Positions 1 through 4,748 of a stretch of 7,690 bases of DNA are shown here, in pieces. Source of the stretch: an uncultured Campylobacter sp. GTDB lineage: Bacteria > Campylobacterota > Campylobacteria > Campylobacterales > Campylobacteraceae. The notes under the pieces were generated by a model, which searched no databases, was not told where the DNA came from, and saw nothing but the letters and a program-made list of their open reading frames with translations. Made by a program: the position numbers and the translations under genes. The stretch's first letter is position 1, and each line of letters starts with the position of its first letter. Location of the stretch: NCBI RefSeq assembly GCF_937949835.1, contig NZ_CALEDC010000174.1:1-7690 (forward strand), read 5' to 3'.

Positions 1-598
1 CACCGGTCCGGTTACTCGACAGATGTATTATCCGCTGCTCCGCGCTTATGAGGCTGCACCTGATCCAAAGATCGTAGTGGCTCTGGGAGCCTGCGGAAGC
101 ACTGGTGGAATTTTTCATGACGCATATAGCGTATGGAGTGGCATCGATAAGATTGTGCCGGTAGATGTTTATATCCCCGGCTGCCCTCCGCATCCTGCTA
201 GCATCATCTATGGTCTTGGTATGGCGCTTGGCATCATCGATCAAAAGCTTCAAAAGAAGAGCTACGAGCAAGATAACACTCTTCCGCCACCGGTTAAGAG
301 TTCAGTTATCGGCGATATTTTATTCGAGCGCGATCTGCAAGCTGAAGCTAAGAGGCTGATGAGCTATATTTTCGGAAGAGTTTTATTTGCAAAATATATG
401 GATGCGATCAAAACCTCATCTGACGTTCACGATCCAAAAGCTTCTCGCGAGGCTCTACTTAACGCTATCCATACCGAAGAGGATCCTAGATACGCGGAGT
501 GCATGGCACTATTGCACAATGACGTATATCTAAAATACGCCCGCGCTACGGAAGAATTTAAGATCGATCCGCAAAAAGAGGTCTGGAGCAAACGATGA
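1..598 (+). CDS. hyfI: [NiFe]-hydrogenase small subunit of formate hydrogenlyase (HyfI/HycG family), 5' partial
   Basis: This is the electron-transferring small subunit of a group 4 membrane-bound [NiFe] hydrogenase, homologous to NuoB of complex I. It carries the [4Fe-4S] cluster next to the NiFe subunit, on the cytoplasmic side of the membrane complex. The frame is open from base 2 (TGPVTRQ precedes the first internal Met at 23), so the true start lies outside the window; by comparison with E. coli HycG (about 255 residues) roughly 90 residues are missing. Two of the cluster cysteines are visible, in GACGSTGGIF and IPGCPPHPAS; the N-terminal cysteine pair is off the edge. The motif DKIVPVDVYIPGCPP is characteristic of the family. 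The C-terminal tail is helical and charged, as in HycG. The stop overlaps the next start (ATGA at 595-598), indicating translational coupling. HyfI versus HycG naming is uncertain; family assignment is firm. Confidence 0.95.
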   Translation, partial: TGPVTRQMYYPLLRAYEAAPDPKIVVALGACGSTGGIFHDAYSVWSGIDKIVPVDVYIPGCPPHPASIIYGLGMALGIIDQKLQKKSYEQDNTLPPPVKSSVIGDILFERDLQAEAKRLMSYIFGRVLFAKYMDAIKTSSDVHDPKASREALLNAIHTEEDPRYAECMALLHNDVYLKYARATEEFKIDPQKEVWSKR

Positions 599-939
599 TT
601 GAGGTTTTTAAGCTTACAAAGCGGCATATGGACGAAAACGAAAATTTACCCAAAGAACTAAAGGATATCAAGGTTTTTTCCACCTGCGTCGGTCACGGCG
701 TAGGTACGATAGATTTTAGCGAAAAGGTACTTGAGATAGACGATGAAGAATTTAAACGCATCGTCGAAAACTCGGGCGACTACGTTAAATTTAAGATCGG
801 TAACCTAAGCAAGTATTTCGAGATTGAAATTTTTGCCGAGCACGCAGCCAAGCTAATCCCTCAGCTTTGCGAATGTGAGCTTAAAGATCTGCTAAAAAAT
901 ATGCGCGAAGGATACTTCGTGCTAAGGAAGGATTTTTGA
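595..939 (+). CDS. hycH: Formate hydrogenlyase maturation protein, HycH family
   Basis: This is a small cytoplasmic protein (114 residues; E. coli HycH has about 136) of the family needed for formate hydrogenlyase assembly, thought to act in maturation of the large-subunit precursor. Recognisable family features are the N-terminal FKLTKRHMDENENLP segment, matching the RKFIDEND region of HycH, and CVGHGVGTIDF, matching GHHLGVID. The protein is acidic overall and has no membrane segment. The start ATG overlaps the small-subunit stop and has GGAG at 585-588, six bases upstream. The stop overlaps the hycI start. It is shorter than the E. coli protein, mainly through a compact middle and C-terminus. 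The exact biochemical role of HycH is poorly defined in the family; the assignment rests on weak sequence similarity plus strong operon position. Confidence 0.87.
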   Translation: MIEVFKLTKRHMDENENLPKELKDIKVFSTCVGHGVGTIDFSEKVLEIDDEEFKRIVENSGDYVKFKIGNLSKYFEIEIFAEHAAKLIPQLCECELKDLLKNMREGYFVLRKDF

Positions 940-1391
940 TGCGAAAGGCGTTGCTTTGTATCGGCAATCCCCTTCGCGGCGACGACGACGTGGGCAATGA
1001 AACAGGGCGAATAGTCGAGGCGAATCTAAAAGACTGGCGCGTTTTTTATGGGCAGGATGTGCCCGAAAACGAATTTGCAGCACTTAGGGAATTCGCCCCT
1101 GAAATTCTGATCGTAGTAGATGCGATGAGCGGCTTTGATGAGGATAAGATAGAATTTTTCGACCTCAGCAACGATCGCGACTATATCTACTCGACGCATA
1201 ACCTACCTACGCCGGTGCTTCTAAGCTATTTGCGCAAAATTTGCCCAAAGACATTGTTTTTGGGCATAAGCGTGCTGCTCGATAATGTCCTTGATTTTAA
1301 AGAAAGGTTAAGCGAGAGCGCAAAAAAAAGCGCGAAAAAAGCTTATGAGCGTATCTTAGAAATTGATTCAAATTTAAATGAGGAGGAGTAA
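939..1391 (+). CDS. hycI: Hydrogenase maturation endopeptidase, HycI family
   Basis: This is a cytoplasmic nickel-dependent endopeptidase that removes the C-terminal extension of the hydrogenase large subunit (HycE/HyfG type) after NiFe cofactor insertion. The fold signature is visible: CIGNPLRGDDDVG at the N-terminus, VVDAM in the middle and STHNLP later. Counting from ATG 939, the likely nickel ligands are Asp16, Asp61 and His87, matching Asp16, Asp62 and His90 of E. coli HycI. Length is 150 residues (E. coli 156). A TTG at 936 is in frame three bases upstream, but ATG 939 is preferred because AAGGAAGGA (924-932) sits six bases before it and it makes a TGATG overlap with hycH. The C-terminus is lysine- and glutamate-rich. 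It is specific to the hydrogenase encoded with it, by context. Confidence 0.93.
   Translation: MRKALLCIGNPLRGDDDVGNETGRIVEANLKDWRVFYGQDVPENEFAALREFAPEILIVVDAMSGFDEDKIEFFDLSNDRDYIYSTHNLPTPVLLSYLRKICPKTLFLGISVLLDNVLDFKERLSESAKKSAKKAYERILEIDSNLNEEE
1381..1386 (+). promoter_or_regulatory. Strong ribosome binding site for focA
   Basis: AGGAGG lies five bases before the focA ATG and sits inside the last codons of hycI. It is the strongest Shine-Dalgarno sequence in the hydrogenase cluster, suggesting that the channel is translated more heavily than the upstream maturation genes despite sharing their transcript (inference). Confidence 0.8.
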
Positions 1392-2255
1392 ATGTTAAAT
1401 CCTGCAGAAACCGCGCAAGCGGTGTCTAGTTCGATGCAACACAAGGCGCATACCCCGCTAATTAGCATAATTTTTCTAGCTATAATGGCGGGCGCTGCAA
1501 TCGCTATGGGCGATATTTTCTGGGCTCACTCGACCGTCGGAATGGCTGAAAAGCAATCTATTGGCTTATCAAATTTCATCGGCGGTATTACCTTTAGCTG
1601 CGGTCTGATGATGGTGGTTTTTTACGGTGGGCATCTATTTACCAGCTCGGTTTTAACGGGCGTACCTGCTGCCGATGGCAAATTACCGCTAGGTAAAACT
1701 ATCGGCTATTGGGCTATCGTTTGGTGCTTTAACTTCGTAGGTGGCGCGTTAATCGCATATATGTATTATTACTCAGGACTTCCGCTTAAATATGATGGCT
1801 ACATCTTGCAGCACTTCATTCCTGCAGCAGCAGGCAAAATAAACGCGCCTTTTCATGAGCTATTCATCCGCGGAATTTTTTGTAACGTGTTTGTATGTAT
1901 GTCTATCTGGACTGCGACCAGCGAGAGTAATCTATCGGGTAAATTCTTTGCAATTATGTGGATGATCGGCGCATTCGTAGCTTGCTCTATGGAACACTGC
2001 GTGGCAAATATGTTTATCCTAACTGAAGGCATCATCGCTAAAGGTCACTACCTTGCAGCTGCGGGTGGCGATGTAAACGCTCTTGCAAGCTCGCTTCACG
2101 GCGTAACGGCGGCTCAAATAGATTCAATAAACTGGGGAAATTTCATCGTTAAAAATATGATCCCAGTTACGCTAGGTAACATCTGCGGCGGTCTATTTTT
2201 CGTAGGCTTGGTCGGATTTATGGTAAATAAATACGATATGAAAAAGAAAGACTAA
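1392..2255 (+). CDS. focA: Formate channel of the FNT family (FocA type)
   Basis: This is an inner-membrane pentameric formate/nitrite-family channel, expected to move formate, and perhaps formic acid with a proton, to or from the cytoplasm where formate hydrogenlyase consumes it. It has 287 residues (E. coli FocA 285) and six hydrophobic segments. The FNT signature appears as GGHLFTSSVLTG (79-90), and MEHCVANMF (200-208) is the second hallmark. Aligned to E. coli FocA with a constant offset of seven, Lys149, Thr84, Glu201, His202 and Asn206 match Lys156, Thr91, Glu208, His209 and Asn213, the gating and proton-relay residues. The one departure is His81 where E. coli has Asp88 in the omega loop. 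The ATG directly follows the hycI stop (TAAATG). A nitrite channel (NirC) is the alternative, but operon position favours formate. Confidence 0.93.
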   Translation: MLNPAETAQAVSSSMQHKAHTPLISIIFLAIMAGAAIAMGDIFWAHSTVGMAEKQSIGLSNFIGGITFSCGLMMVVFYGGHLFTSSVLTGVPAADGKLPLGKTIGYWAIVWCFNFVGGALIAYMYYYSGLPLKYDGYILQHFIPAAAGKINAPFHELFIRGIFCNVFVCMSIWTATSESNLSGKFFAIMWMIGAFVACSMEHCVANMFILTEGIIAKGHYLAAAGGDVNALASSLHGVTAAQIDSINWGNFIVKNMIPVTLGNICGGLFFVGLVGFMVNKYDMKKKD

Positions 2256-2290
2256 TCTATCGCGCTTCAGCACGATATAAACAAAATATG

Positions 2291-2315
2291 GCGCGGCACT
2301 TTGCCGCGCATTTTT
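2291..2315 (+). terminator. Intrinsic terminator of the hydrogenase-focA operon
   Basis: GCGCGGCA (2291-2298) and TGCCGCGC (2302-2309) form a perfect 8-bp stem with a 3-base loop, followed by A and five Ts. It starts 36 bases after the focA stop. It closes the transcription unit and also separates it from the convergent regulator gene. Confidence 0.9.
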
Positions 2316-2694
2316 AGTTTCTTAAATTTTAAAAATTCCGATGCGTAAAATTTCGTTCGATCCAAAATTTTAAATTCCATTGCAACCCATAAAATTCCAG
2401 CTTGATTTAAAATTTTAAATTCCATAGCCTGCCACTAAATTTAAAATTCCAAAGCTTTGCGTTTTAGGATAGCGGATAAAATCCAAAAGCGAATTACACG
2501 TTAAAATTTTAAGCAAATTCAAAATATAATTTTAGACAAAATCCTAAACGAAATTCGGGATGAAATTCTAAAACCAAGCTCTTGATAAAAATTTTACGCT
2601 GTAAATCTAGGTAAAATCCTGCGCCGTAACTTTAGACAAAATTTCACGCTTAAGCCGTAAGCTGCACAAATGCTTTAAAAACTCTAGCCCGAGC
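2316..2694. other. AT-rich spacer between convergent genes with short repeats
   Basis: There is no credible gene on either strand in this 379-base stretch. It contains two exact copies of AAAATTTTAAATTCCAT (2364-2380 and 2409-2425), further AAAATTCC words near 2333, 2391 and 2444, and several TAGACAAAATCC-like or TAGGTAAAATCC-like words between about 2533 and 2645. The pattern looks like degenerate low-complexity repetition. I see no clear terminator for the minus-strand regulator here. Confidence 0.55.
2364..2425. repeat. Pair of 17-bp direct repeats, AAAATTTTAAATTCCAT
   Basis: The two copies occupy 2364-2380 and 2409-2425, with starts 45 bases apart. Each contains the self-complementary core AAAATTTT. 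Partial copies (AAAATTCCA or AAAATTCCG) flank them. Function is unknown; simple AT-biased drift is possible, but 17 exact bases twice within 62 suggests duplication. Confidence 0.6.
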
Positions 2695-3333
2695 CTAAAC
2701 ACAGTAACTAAGCAATCTGTCGTAGTCCAGGATCAAAAACTCGTGCTGACTGATTTTTTGAATTACGTTATCTTTTACAAGCTCGTTAAACGCGGTACTC
2801 GCGCTTTGACGCTTGAGCCCTACGAAGGATGAAAGCACCTTTAGCGAAAAGGGCAAAAAGACGTATTTGTAGCCATTTTGATGAAAATTCTGCTCGTTTG
2901 CAAGCTCGATCAAAAAGCTCGCGATGCGCCCTTTTGCATTTTCAAAAAGTATAGAGCGTGTGATTTTGCGCTGCAGCAGAATTATCTCTGTTAAAATTTT
3001 TATATATGCCTCGCAAAAGCTGCGATTTGCCAAGATCTCCCCTAGTCCGCTCGCATCGATCGTGTAAATCTCGCTGTCCTCTAAAAACTCAAGCGCGCAA
3101 ATTTCATTAAGAATGGTGATATTGTCCTTGTTTAGGTAGTTGATGATGAATTCTTCGCCGTCTTCAAAAAACGAAAGCTTCGCCTGCCCGCTTTTAAAAA
3201 TAAAAACTTTAGGCGCCTCGCTATAAAAAACATAGCCTTTTTTGATGACTTGGTGCTCGAACATTGCAAGCTCCTCGTCGCTAAGCGTGGCGATAGCCTC
3301 GGTTTGCAGTAGTCCCAGCCGCGATTTTTCCAT
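2695..3333 (-). CDS. Crp/Fnr-family transcriptional regulator without an Fnr-type Fe-S cysteine cluster
   Basis: This is a 212-residue cytoplasmic DNA-binding protein with an N-terminal beta-roll effector domain (about residues 20-100), a long dimerisation helix (about 105-135) and a C-terminal winged helix-turn-helix (about 155-205). FSLKVLSSFVGLKRQSASTA covers the HTH. There are only three cysteines (79, 107, 211) and none N-terminal, so a Fnr-type [4Fe-4S] oxygen sensor is excluded; a cAMP pocket motif is also not evident. Against CRP Arg180/Glu181/Arg185 the recognition positions are Arg175, Gln176 and Thr180, so its operator probably differs from TTGAT and TGTGA half-sites. The start is supported by GGAGG (complement of 3338-3342). 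It is divergent from the methyltransferase gene and convergent with focA. It could be a nitrosative-stress or haem-type sensor of the NssR/Dnr kind, but the sequence does not show the ligand. Confidence 0.85.
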   Translation of the reverse strand: MEKSRLGLLQTEAIATLSDEELAMFEHQVIKKGYVFYSEAPKVFIFKSGQAKLSFFEDGEEFIINYLNKDNITILNEICALEFLEDSEIYTIDASGLGEILANRSFCEAYIKILTEIILLQRKITRSILFENAKGRIASFLIELANEQNFHQNGYKYVFLPFSLKVLSSFVGLKRQSASTAFNELVKDNVIQKISQHEFLILDYDRLLSYCV

Positions 3334-3353
3334 ATAACCTCCAAAAGCTAAGA

Positions 3354-3359
3354 ATTATA
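3354..3359 (-). promoter_or_regulatory. -10 element of the regulator gene
   Basis: Read on the minus strand this is a perfect TATAAT, about 20 bases upstream of the ATG and 11 bases before the GGAGG ribosome binding site, giving a very short 5' leader. No convincing -35 hexamer is visible (TTTGTCTAA is the nearest T-rich stretch), which is usual for Campylobacter sigma-70 promoters. Confidence 0.6.
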
Positions 3360-3388
3360 CAATGAAATATTTAGACAAAGATAAAGCT

Positions 3389-3414
3389 GCGCGGATTAAA
3401 TTTACCATCCGCGC
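3389..3414. repeat. Perfect 8-bp inverted repeat in the divergent promoter region
   Basis: GCGCGGAT (3389-3396) and ATCCGCGC (3407-3414) are exact inverted repeats separated by ten AT-rich bases. The centre is roughly 45 bases upstream of the regulator's -10. It could be an operator or a hairpin. No T-run follows on either strand, so it is not a standard terminator. Crp/Fnr dimers typically bind dyads with shorter spacing, so binding by the neighbouring regulator is only a possibility. Confidence 0.55.
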
Positions 3415-3470
3415 TATGGCTGGGCATCTAGGCCGCCGAAGCTAATAAATTTTATAGTTTTTAAAATTCT

Positions 3471-3528
3471 AAATTTTACCCGCGCTTTGCATCGCGTAAA
3501 ATTTCAAAAATTAATTGAGCTTTACGCG
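3471..3528 (+). promoter_or_regulatory. Two mutually exclusive hairpins in the divergent spacer
   Basis: The arm at 3493-3504 (CGCGTAAAATTT) can pair with 3471-3484 (AAATTTTACCCGCG; 12 pairs with a two-base bulge, 8-base loop). Its first eight bases can instead pair with TTTACGCG at 3521-3528 (8 pairs, 20-base loop). The shared arm makes a switch-like arrangement if the region is transcribed. The best promoter for the downstream gene lies beyond it, so transcription of this segment is unproven. It could also be a DNA-level site or chance. Confidence 0.35.
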
Positions 3529-3599
3529 GCGAAATTATAGCCGAAATCCACGGCGCAAATTTAAAATTCTGTCTCTAAATAAAAATTCATATCATTTTA

Positions 3600-3627
3600 T
3601 TGAAATTTTATTTAGCAAGGATATAAT
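3600..3627 (+). promoter_or_regulatory. Sigma-70 promoter of the methyltransferase gene
   Basis: TTGAAA (3600-3605) and TATAAT (3622-3627) are separated by 16 bases. This is the best-formed promoter in the window. Predicted transcription starts near 3634, leaving about 54 bases of leader with a small GCGG/CCGC hairpin (3660-3672) just ahead of the ribosome binding site. The two boxes are directly visible; activity is inferred. Confidence 0.75.
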
Positions 3628-3687
3628 AATGCATATTAAAAATAAGCGGCATTTTGCTCGCGGCAATACCGCAAGAAAGGAAACCTC

Positions 3688-4521
3688 ATGCAAAAGTTAA
3701 ATTTTAAAAATAACGTCTCCGAGACGCTGCTAATCAATGTCTATATGCGCCACTTGGATTTCAAAGACGCGGATCCGATCCTAAATGATCCCTTTTCGAG
3801 CGCCGTGGTCGAACAGATCGATTATGATTTTGCGAAATTTAACGACGCGCGCCTTAGCAAGACAGGCACCGTTATCCGCGCGAAATTTTTCGACGACGAG
3901 ACGCTGCGGCTCGCGGCGGAGTTCGACCGCCCCGTCATCGTGCAGCTCGGCGCGGGGCTCGACACTCGCCCGCTTAGATTGCAAAAAGCCCTACCAAACG
4001 CCCTATTTTACGACCTCGACCTACCCGATGTCATCGCCGCACGCGACGCGCTGCTACCCAAGGCGGAGAATAATTTCAGCCTGCCCTACTCGATGCTAGA
4101 TCTTTCGTGGATGGACGAGCTGGTCGCAAAGCACGGCAGCGCGGGCTACATATTTATTTTAGAGGGCGTGAGTATGTATTTTGAGAAAGAGGAATTTAAA
4201 AAATTTTTTATCGCGCTCGCGCAAAAATTTAGCGGCTACGTGCTGAGCGACTTTATGAGCGAGTTTTCGGTTAGGAAATTCGACTCCAAGCGCCACGACG
4301 CGATGCGGCACATGCAAAACGTGCCCTTTAAAATGGGCATCAACGGCGGCGCGGAGGTGCAGAGCTGGGAGCCCGCCCGCATCCGCTTCATTAAGGAGGC
4401 CGCGATGATGAAAATGTACCGCGAGCACTGGAGCCTCAAAGCGCGCCTATTTAGCCTAATCCCCGCCTTTTGCAACGCGTGCAAGATGTTCGTTTTCAAA
4501 ATCGAAGGCGGTGATGAATAG
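3688..4521 (+). CDS. SAM-dependent methyltransferase, leucine carboxyl methyltransferase / polyketide O-methyltransferase-like family
   Basis: This is a 277-residue cytoplasmic class I methyltransferase of the LCM-like family, often annotated as O-methyltransferase involved in polyketide biosynthesis; the substrate is unknown. The Rossmann fold motifs are in order: VQLGAGLDTRPLRL (85-98, SAM-binding loop), FYDLDLPDV (107-115, acidic residues for the SAM ribose), YSMLDLSW (134-141) and ILEGVSMYF (157-165, typical of this family). Length is normal for the family. The start ATG has AAAGGAAA at 3676-3683. It sits alone behind a strong promoter and is divergent from a Crp/Fnr-type regulator, a layout that often pairs a regulator with its target (inference). 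Codons look GC-richer than in the hydrogenase genes. No polyketide or peptide biosynthetic genes are nearby, so the family name should not be read as its function. Confidence 0.88.
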   Translation: MQKLNFKNNVSETLLINVYMRHLDFKDADPILNDPFSSAVVEQIDYDFAKFNDARLSKTGTVIRAKFFDDETLRLAAEFDRPVIVQLGAGLDTRPLRLQKALPNALFYDLDLPDVIAARDALLPKAENNFSLPYSMLDLSWMDELVAKHGSAGYIFILEGVSMYFEKEEFKKFFIALAQKFSGYVLSDFMSEFSVRKFDSKRHDAMRHMQNVPFKMGINGGAEVQSWEPARIRFIKEAAMMKMYREHWSLKARLFSLIPAFCNACKMFVFKIEGGDE

Positions 4522-4591
4522 GCTTAAAATTTCAGTTGATTGCTTTGCAAATTTAGGTAGCTAAGGCGCTAATTATAAGCTTCTTGCCAAG

Positions 4592-4640
4592 CAAGCTGGC
4601 ATGCAGAGCAAACGGCACATACCGCTTTGCTTAATGCTTG
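4592..4640 (+). terminator. Imperfect hairpin downstream of the methyltransferase gene
   Basis: AGCAAACGG (4607-4615) pairs with CCGCTTTGCT (4622-4631) with one bulged base and a 6-base loop. An outer CAAGC/GCTTG helix (4592-4596 with 4636-4640) extends it across an internal loop. No U-tract follows, so it is a weak terminator candidate. It might instead be leader structure for the symporter gene if transcription reads through. I see no glycine-riboswitch features. Confidence 0.35.
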
Positions 4641-4714
4641 AGTAAAATTATAAAAACGCTTTAAAATTTCGCTTAAATTTACCTCGATTTATAGGAATTT
4701 AAGAGTTTTTAAAA

Positions 4715-4720
4715 TATATT
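4715..4720 (+). promoter_or_regulatory. Possible -10 element of the symporter gene
   Basis: TATATT lies about 29 bases before the start codon in a strongly AT-rich stretch (AGTTTTTAAAATATATTTT). There is no clear -35. Given the 227-base gap after the methyltransferase gene, an independent promoter is likely, and this is the best candidate. Confidence 0.4.
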
Positions 4721-4748
4721 TTCGCATCTTAAATTCACGGAAAAGATC

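Noticed and set aside
936..938. TTG as the start of the HycI-type peptidase
   Set aside because: The adjacent ATG at 939 has better spacing from AAGGAAGGA and gives the family-typical N-terminus.
3362..3445. 27-codon frame beginning with ATG in the divergent spacer (MKYLDKDKAARIKF...)
   Set aside because: It has no ribosome binding site or + strand promoter and spans the GCGCGGAT dyad, so it is more likely chance.
3586..3605. Fur-like or Fnr-like box overlapping the methyltransferase promoter (TTCA...TGAA)
   Set aside because: Only four-base arms match, the spacing fits neither consensus, and the match to either known box is poor.
3515..3700. 61-codon + strand frame upstream of the methyltransferase
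   Set aside because: It runs through the best promoter in the window and overlaps the methyltransferase start; its internal ATG at 3629 lies before the predicted transcription start, and its peptide looks like AT-rich spacer.
4159..4428. Minus-strand frames of 67-89 codons opposite the methyltransferase (also 3781-3984 and 4236-4499)
   Set aside because: They are antisense shadows of a well-supported gene with intact motifs, without ribosome binding sites.
4522..4748. Glycine riboswitch ahead of the AGCS symporter
   Set aside because: The conserved glycine aptamer elements (the GGAGAG-type and CCGAAGGGGCAA-like segments) are not present, despite some hairpin potential.
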